64,000 bases of DNA, taken from Mauremys mutica. Lineage: Eukaryota; Chordata; Testudines; Geoemydidae. A program made the translations under genes and the position numbers. How positions within the stretch are numbered: position 1 is the first letter of the stretch; each line of letters opens with the position of its first letter. Below, piece by piece: positions 24,946 to 36,302 of this stretch. A model generated the notes under the pieces. That model saw nothing but the letters and a program-made list of their open reading frames with translations. It was not told the origin of the DNA and did no database searches. Location of the stretch: NCBI RefSeq assembly GCF_020497125.1, contig NC_059087.1, forward strand, positions 14,231,925 to 14,295,924. The letters are read 5' to 3'.

Positions 24946-25574
24946 GCCAGTCGGATAAACTAATATAATCCCTTTTCCAGTATCCCTGGTGCACATCTAA
25001 CTTCACACACCAATTCCATGGTCATCTCCAGAGTTCTCATTAACTGTGATGGAAAGGTCAATTGTTGCAGCTGTTGGAATTTCCCCCTGTTCCATTTCAT
25101 ACTTCCTTCTTTCACACCCAGAAAGCAAATGAGAAAACACACACATTCATCAGCAGGACTTGAGCCAAATCTTTCTCCCTGTGCTAATCTCAAATAAAGG
25201 CTATTAAGTGAGAGGTGTCATTATTACTGATAATCATCAAACCATGAATCACATTCTAACAGATACACTGTCAGTTTCTATGCCATTTCTATCTGAATCC
25301 ATTGATTTAATGCCAGTTTTCACTCTTTCCCCGCAGCAGCTCCTTCTGTCCTGATCACTTTTATTCTCAATGGTGGAAATGAACTTTTGGAGCCCCATCC
25401 CAACTGATCCGTGCTCTGCTATAGACACCTTCTGCAAAGGGAGTTTTGACAGACTTCTACTGGTGATAATCTGACCGAGAGAGATTGATATGTTCAGGCT
25501 GGCTTACGGGCTGCCACATCGTACCCACCAACAAAAATAACTATTATGTCCTAAGAATCAAACTCAGACCCCTC

Positions 25575-26303
25575 TGTCACAGGGTCACTCACCACACTGA
25601 CGCCTCCTGCTGGGCATTTCAGGAATTAGCTCAGCCCCAGTGGGTGCACCCTCGGGTGGTGGTGGCTGTCCCGTCCTCAACTCTGCCTGCAGACTTGTTA
25701 TGGCTCCTTCCTCTCGGCCTCTGCTTCGTGGGACAGCCCTCCGGCCATGTCACCATCCGGTTTCTCCCCCTGCAGGGGGACTCTTCCAACAAGAATTCAG
25801 CCACTCCTCACAATGGCTTGGCAGTCCACAGCTGGGCCACTCCTTCAGTGGCTAGTGGGAAGGGGGCAGGCCCACCCACTAAATCGGGCCCTGGCCCAGG
25901 GACCCTGCAAACAGCAGCTTCCTGCTGCCTCCTCCTTCCAGCTCACTGTCTCTATTCCCTGGGTCACTTCCCCGCAGCCTCAGTTCCTTCTGCTCCTGCC
26001 TCTGGCTCCAGCTTCTTTGCCCTCTTCCGAAGGCCTCAAGCTTGGAAGTCCTGGCAGCCCAACAAGAGCCCTCTAGGAAGCCAGTCTTCTCCCTAGAGCT
26101 CCCTGGAGCAGACTCACTCATTCTGGTCTGCAGCTTCCTTTTATATGGGCCGGCTGGGCCCTGATTGGCGGCTCCAGCCGCTGCTCTAATTGTCTGCAGC
26201 CACCCCCCTAACGGGCTGTTTCCCCTACAACCACTCCTTTGGCTGCCTCCCTAGGCTGGTTTTAACCCTCTCAGGGCCAGTGCAGGGGAGGTGCCCCATC
26301 ACA
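25575..26303 (-). mobile_element. Solo LTR
   Basis: 729 bp. On the minus strand it begins TGTGATGGGGCACC and ends GACCCTGTGACA (TG...CA ends with a short inverted TGT/ACA). Exact 5-bp direct repeats CCCTC lie at 25570-25574 and 26304-26308. A CCAAT box and a TATA box lie in the first third on the minus strand, as in a U3 region. No internal retroviral or Gypsy coding sequence is next to it. The family is not identified. No AATAAA was noticed, which weakens the call a little. Confidence 0.65.
26137..26168 (-). promoter_or_regulatory. CCAAT and TATA boxes of the solo LTR
   Basis: On the minus strand, CCAAT (26168-26164) is followed by CCCATATAAAAGG (26149-26137). This is the spacing expected of a polymerase II LTR promoter, pointing in the same direction as GALNT9 transcription. 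Activity is not known. Confidence 0.5.
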
Positions 26304-26684
26304 CCCTCACTTTAGATGTGCAAGGTTCCCAAAATGTATTCTCTTGGGTGCTTGCCACATTCCCACAGCGAGGGACTGGACCTGAAGATGGTAGGACCTG
26401 TAGGATGGTTAGAGCTCACTGCTAGTGATGCAGCATCAGCAGAAGTGCCTGCCGCAACATCTCGCCATTGGCGAATGCATGGTGCGAGGCTGCAGCTGCA
26501 GAATGGCAGGATAAACCTGTGTCACTTACAAAGCAATGGTCACTCCTAGATATCAATGTCCTCCAGTGCTGGTTCTTGTTGCGGGACAGCAAGCTCTGGT
26601 ACATACCCCTGTGACACTCCAGGAAGTGGAGGCAGGGTGCATATGTACCTCGCTGCTTTCATCTCTTAGATCCCCTTCCTTCCT

Positions 26685-26770
26685 CAGAGTATGGACCGTC
26701 CTTCCTGAGTGTTTGAAAAATGCTTGGCACATAGTGGGCACTATCAGAAATATAATAATAAATACTAATA
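26685..26770 (+). repeat. MIR-type 3' tail relic
   Basis: TGCTTGGCACATAGTGGGCA followed by ATAATAATAAATA resembles the 3' end of MIR/L2. Confidence 0.55.
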
Positions 26771-27169
26771 ACTCCTTCCTGACTTATACTCTTTGTAATA
26801 TGAACGTACGACTGTCTACACTACGGTCTTGTCTGTCACTTCCTTCCCATTTTCTACACTCAGGCCACATTTTCCAGAGATTTCTGTCCTGTGGTGCTTC
26901 TCTGCAAAATTTCAGGCATGACACGTCAAGCTACAGCAAAGGTGGATTGCACAATACGGGGGCAGAGCCTCAGGTGCTGTAAACTGCCCATGGCTCTTCT
27001 TTAAACTCTAAATGAACGCAGCCATAAATAATTTAAATGATACACTACGTATGGATAGTTTCATGCTGAAAAGATACAGGAAAACTTATTCTGATCTCAC
27101 ACTGGTTGCACACCACTGTAGTTCCATTAGGCCTGATTCTTCTCTCACTTTTTAAATTAAATGTATTAA

Positions 27170-27300
27170 TTGTATTTCAGGAGCACCTAGAGGCTGCAAT
27201 CAGGGATTGGCACTCCATTGTACTAGACACTATTCATACATAATAAAAAGCGGTCCCTGCCTCAAAAGGGCTTGCAGTCTGAGTTTAAGACCTTTACACG
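27170..27300 (-). repeat. MIR-type 3' tail relic, reversed
   Basis: AGGAGCACCTAGAGGCTGCA, CCATTGTACTAGACAC and GCGGTCCCTGCC...GGGCTTGCAGTCT are the complement of the usual SINE tail. Confidence 0.65.
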
Positions 27301-28073
27301 GGAGTAGCTGCTCCTCTGAAGTCAACGGTGTTTAAAACTGGTAGAAGTAAGAGGCCCATTAGGCTTCAACTGAGTTACTTCTAGCTTACGTCAAGCAAGT
27401 AATAGCAGAATCAGGTCTGTTAGGTCTAGTAGTCACATATTTTAATTATAAGTTTTTAACAATGCTTCATTTAAAGTAGCTCCAGTCACTTTCACAGCAA
27501 ACCTTTCTTAACATGTGAAAAATGGATGACAACTACATCATTCACTCTCATACCCTTCTGGGAGCAAAGGTATTTAACTTGTGCAGTAACTTATCCTGAC
27601 TTACTAATACATTTAGAAACACCATCTGGAGGAAATTTTCACCCTCTCCCCTAGTGTGTCCAACATGATCTGCCTTTGCCTGTAGGCACGCTGCATCACC
27701 AAGTAATTACCTGATTGGAAATTAGTGCAGAAGCTGACAGATGCTTTCAAAAAGCCTAAAACAATCCAAAAAATCCAATCCCCCACATGCCTTTATTTTT
27801 GTTTTAGTGCTGCAGTTAGATATAGAGCTGTGCAGAATATTCAAACCAATTCTCCAAATGATGAGGAATCCTGCCTGATTTCAGGTCTCTCATTAATAAC
27901 TAAAAACTCACACAAAGTTTATCAAGTAGTGCACAAATCCTTCAACAAGATCCTGATTCCAATCTTGAGTGAACTGTGGACTCCCAGCTTCCGAGCAAAA
28001 TCAGACCAAACTTGACACTAACTAAGTCTACCTTTGACATCTGGGGATTCTTTGAATCTGAATCTCAAAACAG

Positions 28074-28240
28074 CAGGGCTGGCGCAACCTATTAGCCGAC
28101 CTAGGCGGTCGCCTAGGGCACTAACATTTGGGGGGCGGTGACCGCGGCAACCGGACCTTCCACCGTCTCTGTCAGGGGCGGCATTTCGGGGGCGGGACCT
28201 TCTGCCGCCTAGGGCGACAAAAAAGCTGGCGGCGCTCCTG
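28074..28240. mobile_element. Short hAT MITE
   Basis: 167 bp starting CAGGGCTGGCGCAACC and ending GCTGGCGGCGCTCCTG, with exact 8-bp direct repeats CAAAACAG at 28066-28073 and 28241-28248. The inner sequence contains GCCTAGGGC motifs in both halves. Confidence 0.92.
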
Positions 28241-29234
28241 CAAAACAGAAATCAGGTGGATGTGAAAATCAGGTGAAGGGATACCAAAAAAAGGGCCATA
28301 TTCACTGGAGCTGCACCAACTGACACCAGCAGTGAATTTGATCCAAAGTATTTACTAGCCAAAATAGTCACCAAAAAAAGCACGTTTTATACACGTGTTG
28401 TCAGAAAGATAGTTCTGAATTATCATGTTGAAACCCAATTCTAAGAGCTACAGTGAGTAAGTAAAGAACAGAAAGAATACCATGTGACCTGTATAGCCAA
28501 TAAAAACTATGACCTCTCACATTTCAAATAATGAATGCTCGCAATGAACTGCTCATGACCGAGCTACAGATGACAAGGAATTATTCAGCTAAGTGATGAA
28601 CTAAATATATTTCTAATAGCAAATACATTCACACAAATTGCTGCTGCACTCTGACAGACACAAACACTTCCTGCCAGAGGTCGCTGGCCTTCGCCTGGCA
28701 ATTCAAAGTCAACATAATCATCTTTCCTGCTGCATCACCAGTAGTGAACTCCAACGTGCCCTCCTACTGGGAGGTCCTCTTCCTCTCCACGGGGATGTGA
28801 CAAGCTCCCAAGAAGGGAACTTTACAGAAAACTATGAGTGAACCTCAACAAGTTTGGCTTAGTTCACCTAAGTACCTAAGGGTCTGGATGTTTCCATAGG
28901 TCTTTTAGAGCTGGAAAACTGGACTGGGAATCTCAAGAAAACACCTTCTCTGGCAGTGTATCAGCCCTTCCACTTCAAGTTCTAGGAGCATAAAATCAAA
29001 TTAATATTAATAATGTATTCAAGGAATGTAACCACTTTTCCAAGCTGCATAATGAGCAGGTTGCTGCATCCTCCAATTTATTAATTATGTAAACTTATAG
29101 GGTTTTCTTTGGATTTTGTTGCAAGTGTTAAAAATTCAAAATTCAATGTGTTTTGCTTAATTTTGACTGACAAGACATGCTCCATATTGACTGGAGCATA
29201 CAGGGGATGCTGTAATGTTACTAAGATCTGCAAG

Positions 29235-29458
29235 TATCAGAGGGGTAGCCATGTTAGTCTGGATCTGTAAAAGCAGCAAAGAGTCCTGTGGCACCTTATA
29301 GACTAACAGACGTATTGGAACATGAGCTTTCGTGGGTGAATACCCACTTCGTCGGATGCATTCATCATCCAACGAAGTGGGTATTCATTCACCCACGAAA
29401 GCTCATGCTCATATACGTCTGTTAGTCTATAAGGTGCCACAGGACTCTTTGCTGCTTT
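29235..29458. mobile_element. Penelope-like fragment, inverted duplicate
   Basis: 224 bp. The left arm reads TATCAGAGGGGTAGCC to GGGTGAATACCCAC, then the complement runs back from ACGAAGTGGGTATTC to TTTGCTGCTT. The exact 13-bp direct repeat TAAGATCTGCAAG lies at 29222-29234 and 29459-29471. Both arms carry the hammerhead-like segment. The inverted layout with a variable-length target duplication fits Penelope-like retroelements. Confidence 0.82.
29318..29358 (-). ncRNA. Hammerhead-ribozyme-like motif (decayed)
   Basis: The minus strand reads CCGACGA, A, GTGGG-TATTCA-CCCAC, GAAA, GCTCATG, TTC. Position 4 is C instead of the conserved U; the GAAA block, stem II and the cleavable C remain. Confidence 0.55.
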
Positions 29459-29712
29459 TAAGATCTGCAAGATAAGAGAAAAGTGTTTAAAGGCAACTAC
29501 TGTAAAGTTCTTCATGGATTTCTTTAGGGTTTTACTGTCACATTGCAGTATGAGGACGATGGTTGAATGCAATTATTCATTGCTATTACTTCACCTAATA
29601 AGCTTCTTATAGTCTCTGGAGGAAACACAACATTTGGCAACATGGGCTATTTCCTATTTTGTAGGAGACCTACTTTCATCTCTGGTCAAATGGTTAAACA
29701 GCAAGATGTACC

Positions 29713-29838
29713 TTCTGAAGAAGTGGGTATTCACCCACGAAAGCTCATGCTGCAAAACGTCTGTTAGTCTATAAGGTGCCACAGGATTCGTTGTTGCTTT
29801 TACAGATCCAGACTAACACGGCTACCCCTCTGATACTT
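29713..29838 (-). mobile_element. Penelope-like fragment, single arm
   Basis: Runs from CTTCTGAAGAAGTGGG through GGTGCCACAGGATTCG to CCCCTCTGATA. It is the same family as 29235-29458, shown here in the ribozyme-forward direction. No target duplication was recognised. Confidence 0.75.
29715..29752 (+). ncRNA. Hammerhead-ribozyme-like motif (decayed)
   Basis: Core CTGAAGA (29715-29721), extra A, stem II GTGGG (29723-29727) with CCCAC (29734-29738), GAAA (29739-29742), then short stem III GC-TCAT-GC (29743-29750) and T. The core fits CUGANGA...GAAA; position 7 is variable in hammerheads. The cleavage-site base (29752) is G, which is normally not cleavable, and stem I pairing is weak, so I expect no activity. 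Confidence 0.6.
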
Positions 29839-30600
29839 TTTAACCGTGTACAAATACAGGGCTACTGGAGGAGTGAACAGTCAAACAAGAGGCCATTCAT
29901 AGACTGAGTAATCTGTCTCATAGTAGAGTTTGCTCCGCTGGTACTACAGTGAGAAGTCATTAATATTTCAGGATCCTAGCAGGACAATGCTATTCATAAT
30001 TTACTCTGCAGGTATTTCCCTCTTGGTAACTCAGTGCTTGGAGGGGTGGGGGGGGGGGGCAGAGGAGGTGAACCTGCAACTTATATAAAGGAACGCAAAC
30101 AATTGAACTGTAGCCTTGTATTAATTCCGCAAGGTTTTTCTTTTACTTTAAATAGCACAGTTTATGTCAGACTGAAAATGAACCAAGTTTATTGTATCTG
30201 GGAAGAGTTATGGTGTAGCATGAACCTATGTTCCAAGAACAAATGCATAAAGAACACGGATTTAGCACTGAGAATGGAAGCATTAAATCCTCGATGTTTA
30301 GATGCTTTATATTAGGTTGAGCACAGGAACTGGGAGTAGTAAATGTATGCTTGTGGAAGGATATCTCACAGAGTCAGGCAAAGAGGACAAAGTGAAGGTG
30401 TGTGCATCACATGGAATTAGTCTGGTTAATGGGGACAGAAAAATGTCCTAATTAACTAAGCCTCATGAACAACAGATGATGGCCATCAAAAAAGTTAAAT
30501 AGGCTTTGGATCAGGTCCATAAAGCATATGAACAGGTTCCCCACGCAGGCACAAATAACCTTGTAGGGACTTTAAAGATGTACTTAAATTACAGCATAAA

Positions 30601-30703
30601 GCCCCCAATCCAGAGAAGCGCTTAAGCATGTCCTCAGTTCCACCGGGGCCACTCACCTACTGAAAGCTAGGGACATGCTTTAGAGCTTTGCTGGATTGGG
30701 GCC
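30601..30703. repeat. Palindromic repeat, type B
   Basis: CCCCAATCCAGAGAAGCGCT and TAAGCATGTCC pair with GGACATGCTTTAGAGC and TTTGCTGGATTGGGGCC. Confidence 0.65.
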
Positions 30704-31309
30704 TCACGGCATTTTTACAGCATTTGTATAAATGAAAGGAGAGTTAAAACTGGTACAGCATGGAACAATCACATACATTTAAAGCTAACAGTAAAGAGCA
30801 ATTTCCTAGCAGCTAATTATAACAGGCTCTTTAAAAACCTCACCGTTTAATTTAAATTAAAAAATCATTTTCTAGCTATCTCTGTTGTCCAGCATAGTCC
30901 AAATGCATACCCAGAAATTGGTTTTCATGCCTTTTAAAAAGATACTGGGAGGAAATTGTTCCCAGCCATTCTTCTTAAGCAAATGTCCTTATTAAACATC
31001 TCCCTGTTAGAGGCATTGACTGTATCATGACAGTCTTGAGGTCTATGGAATCCACTATTTTTTCTAGATTCTTCAATATTTATTCTTACTGGATTTCCAG
31101 CAGTTACATATTTGTAACGAAACCAAGGGAGACTTTCTCCCTGTGCCGGCAACCAAGCTCCATATTAGATACTTTATCTCATAAAACCGTAATAAGTTAC
31201 CTCATCTTGAAACATCAAGACCACAATTCAATGCAATAACTGTATTCCCCGGCAGGAAGCAAAATGTTTCACACCATTTTGTTGGGAATTATTAGTGTAT
31301 TAACTAACA

Positions 31310-31428
31310 TGCCCCCTGATTCAGGAAAACACTTAAGCACATGGTTAAAATTAAGAATGCACCCAAGTACTTTTCCCCAAATAGGGGTGGACTCAGGGAT
31401 GTGTTTAGGTGCTCTCCTGAATCAGGCA
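31310..31428. repeat. Palindromic repeat, type B
   Basis: CCCCTGATTCAGGAAAACAC, TTAAGCACATG, then GTGTTTAGGTGCTCTCCTGA, ATCAGGCACC: complementary halves. Confidence 0.65.
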
Positions 31429-31858
31429 CCTAAGGAACGAAAGTTTGTATTGTACAGGGAAGAAGACATCTCATAAGCACATAACTATTCACACATGTAA
31501 CACATGCATTAATCTTTCTGGTTAAAATTAATTTCCTCATTTATTGTCCACATGTTTTTCTTTGATCTGATCTTTTCAAGCCAGTGATTTACAAACTTTA
31601 TTCCATGGATAACCAGCGGCCTGTGAAATCTTTTTCTAGTGATTCACAGAACATAATTTATTGACAACCATGCCCTGAGGTTTTGGAGGTGGAGAAGCAG
31701 TGGTCTATGGAGGGCCCTTTCCACTTGAAAATGCTCAGCAAATGCAAAGAACTCTAGAACAAAGTACACTACACCACTGACCGTAGATTATTTCTGATAC
31801 CATCTGCCCAATTATTTGAAGCTGCATTAGCAATGGCACTGTCTCTATTCCTCTTCCC

Positions 31859-32561
31859 CAGGGGCGGCTCTAGCTTTTTTGCCTCCCCAAGCACGGCAGG
31901 CAGGCTGCCTTCGGCGGCTTGCCTGCGGGAGGTCCCCCGGTCCCGCGGATTCGGCAGCGCGCCTATAGGAGGTCTGCCAGTCCCGTGGATTCGGGGGTGT
32001 GCCTGCGGGAGGTCCGCTGGTGCCGCAGATTTGGTGGCGCACCTGCGGGAGGTCCACCGGTCCCGTGGATTCAGGGGTGCGCCTGCGGGAGGTCCGCCGG
32101 TCCCGTGGATTCGGCGGCGTGCCTGCAGGCAGTCTGCTGGTCCCGTGGATTCAGGGGTGTGCCTGTGGGAGGTCCGCTGGTGCCGCGGATTTGGTGGCGC
32201 ACCTGCGGGAGGTCCACCGGTCCCGTGGATTCAGGGGTGCGCCTGCGGGAGGTCCGCCGGTCCCGCGGATTCGGCAGCGCGCCTGCAGGCAGTCCGCTGG
32301 TCCCGTGGATTCAGGGGTGTGCCTGTGGGAGGTCCGCCGGTGCAGCGGATTCGGTGGCGCACCTGCGGGAGGTCCACCGGGCCCGCGGCTTCAGCATACC
32401 CGCCACCGAATTGCTGCCAAATCCGTAGGACCGGCAGACCTCCCGCAGGCAAGCCGCTGAAGGCAGCCTGACTGCCACCCTCGCAGGGACTGGCAGGATG
32501 CCCTCCGCGGCTCGCCGCCTCAGGCACACGCTTGGAACGCTGGTGCCTGGAGCCGCCCCTG
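31859..32561. mobile_element. hAT element carrying a tandem array
   Basis: Ends CAGGGGCGGCTCTAGC and TGGAGCCGCCCCTG, flanked by CTCTTCCC (31851-31858) and CTCTTCCT (32562-32569), matching at 7 of 8 bases. It is related to the elements at 9014 and 44868, but the inner GC-rich unit has been amplified into a 40-bp tandem array (separate entry). Confidence 0.9.
31921..32400. repeat. 40-bp tandem array with 160-bp higher-order period
   Basis: About twelve 40-bp units, each starting G/ACCTGCGGGAGGTCC, begin at 31921, 31961, 32001 and so on. Variant unit starts recur every four units: ACCTGCGGGA at 32041, 32201, 32361; GCCTGCAGGC at 32121, 32281; GCCTGTGGGA at 32161, 32321. This gives a 160-bp higher-order repeat. 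Because 40 is not divisible by 3, the same repeat is read in all three frames, so the long open frames here are not a gene. Confidence 0.92.
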
Positions 32562-33693
32562 CTCTTCCTCTCTACCTGCAGATGTGTAGGTGAAAATGTT
32601 TATCCCTATTTCACTTAGAACCTTTGCCTCAAACATTAAAACACTTAAAAGATTTCCTTCCCCCAACTTCCAGAGAAAACTCTCCCCAGATCTGTCATGC
32701 AAAGCAGTTGAATACTCTGCGATGAGTAAACAGAATACAAATTCCCCACCTCTGGGTGCACTTGGGTTAATAACACTAAGACAATAAACCAGTACACTAG
32801 CTTTAGGTCATATATTTATTTTCAGGCAGTGAAGAAAAGGCAGGAGCAAAGCTTCAGTATCATTTTTATCTTGAGTTTAAACTGCATTGTGACCCTCTGG
32901 GGGAACAGTATCCTAATGAGACATCCACAAAGTGAATGAAATCTTACTTCAGTTTCTGACTGAGACAAGTCTGAGCTTTTTGGCTGGAGATAACTGAAGC
33001 ATGTGACTTTCCTTCTGGAATTCCCTTTCTGAGTTTTTAGGGGTAGAGTATGACTTAGCAGCAGAACCCAAAAGGTGTTTTTTAAAAAAATATTATTAAT
33101 GTTGCTGTCTTTAGTCAGATCTGAACTACTGTCTATGCCACGGAGATATATTTTGTACAGTTCAGGCTAGCCCATCTTTACATCATTTTAAAGGCAAATT
33201 ACATGCATACACATTAATAAAGACAGAGAATGCAAACATTAAGTCCTATAACTGGCCATTAAAGCAAAGGAGAGAAAAAATTAAGTGGCTATTTGACAAT
33301 CTAAAGCCACTTTTAACAGGTAGTGTGCCCCTCCATCAGTTCCTGAAAGCCAAGAAGCAGCCAGCCAGCCACACATGAAACAGACACTTAGCTGGCTTCC
33401 AATTCCATAATGTACTACAGACATTAAATAAAACAGTGGGTGCCCTTATGCCTACCTTCATCTATTTTCACTGGTGTGTGCGTGACAGTTGTCCTTGCCT
33501 TTTGTGCATACCTCAGCTACGTAAGTTAGTTTTTAGTTGGGTAGCAAGTGCTGATGTCTACCCCATTGCCTGACTTCACTTCAGTTGTGACATGATCCTC
33601 CACTCAGTGTGTCCACTCCACTGCAGCTCTCAACAGAAAAGGAATAACAGCGCCCCGTCTTCTGACATCAGCATCCACCCTCTGTCTCTGTCT

Positions 33694-33718
33694 CTGTGTG
33701 TGTGTGTGTGTGTGTGTA
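33694..33718 (+). repeat. (TG)n microsatellite
   Basis: Twelve TG units after a short TCTCTG tract. Confidence 0.95.
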
Positions 33719-34345
33719 CACATATTTACACAACCAGTCCTGGGGCAAACCCTTCTTTCAGCAGTCTTACCTCACATCAATGCCTGGTTCAAAGACAGCA
33801 ACTCTGCCTCAAAAATTGACTCAAAGATTAAAGCAGCGAGCAAACTGTCCAACTACTCACCCAGCTTCCTCTTCATGGACCACTATCTCCACATAGAACT
33901 TGGGAGCACTAATACCACCACAGCATGTCTTCCCAAGACTGAACATTTGATCACAGTCTAAGAAAAAAGACCTTAGACTATGTGTAACAGTGCCACTTGG
34001 TGATGTCTGCCCTAAGAATATTATCATTAGTTGAAACTGCACAGAAATTTTTGTATGCAGAATTTAATTACCCAGTTGGACTTTGGCCAGAACATCTGGG
34101 CTAACAGTCCTATTCTTGCAGAAGTCATAGGATCTTTAATAACCACCATGATTAGGACCCTGGTTTTAACATCTGCTCCAAAGGACAATGGCCTCAATTT
34201 TGAGCTGCATCTCCCAGTGCGGGAGTATACATGGGAAAGGAAGGTGGTTGTACATCACCTTTGTACTGTTAGGGGCTGGTGCAGCTCACTAAGACCCTCC
34301 TGACCCCCCCCCAAACTATGCCCATGCTGATCGTACCCTTATACT

Positions 34346-34388
34346 GGGGGCTGTGAGGTGGAGAGATGGGGCTGTGAGGTGGAGAGAT
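34346..34388 (+). repeat. 21-bp tandem duplication
   Basis: GGGGCTGTGAGGTGGAGAGAT occurs twice directly, starting at about 34347 and 34368, then diverges. Local duplication only. Confidence 0.75.
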
Positions 34389-35333
34389 GGTGCTGCTTTT
34401 CTGAGGAACCCCTCTCCATTCCAGGGGAATTCCCAGGTGTGGGATATTCAGCTGCTTTCTGGCTCCTTTTATCCACAAGCACACAGCCCAGAATTCGAGA
34501 CAGGACATTCAATTTCCCAGTGGCCCTTGCCCCACGATGGAGAACCTGGCTCAGTACCAAACTAGAGAAAAGAATGTCCCTCTAATGCATCACTAACATC
34601 ACTTCCCAGAACGCCTAGGTTTTCCTTTGAGTTCTCCCATCAAAGTGATGACTCAGCCTGACCATTTAGCCTGCGAAATCTCAGAGGAAGGTGGTAATAT
34701 GGAAGCCAAGAATATTTCACGCCCACTGGAAAAACATAAAATAAAGGAGCCATATTTCCACGCCACAAAACCACCATCACACAGCTTAACCGGCAGGCAC
34801 TGTTCAGGAGCTGGGAAAGCACGCAGATCAAACTGAAGTGAACTGGCAAAGCTATGCTGTGGACATACCATGGTGGGGAGCTTATATCTTGCCAGCTGGC
34901 ACTAGTACCATATCTGTGGCTCTATTAATGTTAGGAGTCCCTCACTTTTATGAGCACTAAATTCACACAAAACAAGAGGCACAGGCAAAGCAAACAAGCA
35001 CCGACACTACTAAAATGAAACACTGCACTGACTTCGAGTCCACAACTCATTTTTATTTCAGGCAGAAGAGTAAAACGGCCTGATGCGTTTATAAAAAACA
35101 CCTCTTGTGTGGTTAGCCCCAAACCTTGATTTTCTCATTGCTGAACTGCTGTGAGAGGCATCCACTAAGATGGATTTTCTCTGCATAAGTATCGAGAGAT
35201 GTATATTTTTAAAAGTGTATTAAGGGATGTATCTGGAAACCGTATGCACTTCAGAATTGAACTGAACTAATTCAGGTGCAAATTTTAAGCAAAAGGAGGA
35301 AAACCCCTAATCCCAGGGCACTTAAAGTAACTA

Positions 35334-35521
35334 CCCCTCTACCCCGATATAACGCTGTCCTCGGGAGCCAAAAAATCTTACCGTGTTATAGGTGAAACCA
35401 CGTTCTATCGAACTTGCTTTGATCCACCAGAGTGCGCAGCCCCGCCCCCCTGGAGCACTGCTTTACCACGTTATATCCGAATTCGTGTTATATCGGGTCG
35501 CGTTATATCAGGGTAGAGGTG
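35334..35521. mobile_element. TA-flanked MITE (Tc1/mariner- or pogo-like)
   Basis: 188 bp with 22-bp inverted ends differing at two positions (shared part CCTCTACCC then GATATAACGC). It is flanked by TA at 35332-35333 and 35522-35523. GTTATATCGGG and TTATA motifs recur inside. TA target duplications define the Tc1/mariner/pogo group. Confidence 0.82.
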
Positions 35522-35861
35522 TACTTTAAAGCTTTACAGGGACTAGGAGATTCCGCTTCATGGGGATGCACTTAACAAAACTTCCAAAGGGATCATCTGA
35601 ATTCATGGCTGGATTTGTCCCATTACCCCCCTCGCCTTCATCTTCTGATGCGATACAGTGGAGTGTAACATGACATGACAGTTCAGAAATGTACAGGAAT
35701 TCCTCTCTCTGCCTGGAACTGACAGGAGGCAACAGCCAGCAATATACCCCAGGGATAGAAATAAAATGAGCTTTAAAATGCCATTGCACAGGTGAATCTG
35801 TGTTAACTGTAAAAACAACGAGGAGTACATGTGGCACCTTAGAGACTAACAAATTTATTTG

Positions 35862-35898
35862 GGCATAAGCTTTCATGGGCTAAAACCCACTTCATCTG
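35862..35898 (-). ncRNA. Hammerhead-ribozyme-like motif (decayed)
   Basis: The minus strand reads CAGATGA, A, GTGGG, loop, CCCAT, GAAA, GCTTATGC. Position 4 is A instead of U and the stem II closing pair is changed. Confidence 0.5.
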
Positions 35899-36302
35899 AT
35901 GAATGGAGTGGAAAATACAGTAGGAAGATATATATACAAAGTACATGAAAAGATGGGAGTTGCCTTAATAAGTGCCTTTGTAGTGGTAATCAGGGTGTTC
36001 CATTTCAAACCGTTGACAAGAAGGTGTGAGTAACAGTAGGGGGAAATTAGCATGGGGAAATTATTATTTTTAACTGATTTTTTTTAACTAATTTCCCCCT
36101 ACTGTTACTCACACCTTCTTGTCAACTGTTTGAAATGGGACACCCTGATTACTATTAAAAAAGTGATTTTTCCTCCTGTTGATAATAGCCCACTTTAATT
36201 GAATTGTCTCGTTAGAACTGACCCCCCACTTGGTAAGGCAACTCCCATCTGTTCATGTACTGTGTATATATATCTTCCTACTGTATTTTCCACTCCATGC
36301 AT

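Noticed and set aside
25485..26096. 203-residue plus-strand frame
   Set aside because: Lies across the left boundary of the solo LTR and is antisense to it; Ser/Pro/Ala-rich without family features.
31583..31705. Possible further hAT element beginning near CAGTGATTTACAAACTTT
   Set aside because: Only a left-end resemblance; no complementary right end or target duplication was found.
31921..32400. Regular 40-bp repeats as a CRISPR-like array
   Set aside because: Units are directly adjacent without unique spacers, and the host is a vertebrate nuclear genome.
31833..32471. 212-residue and two other overlapping open frames rich in Gly, Arg and Pro
   Set aside because: They arise from a 40-bp tandem repeat read in three frames inside a hAT element; no start context, homologue or splice support.
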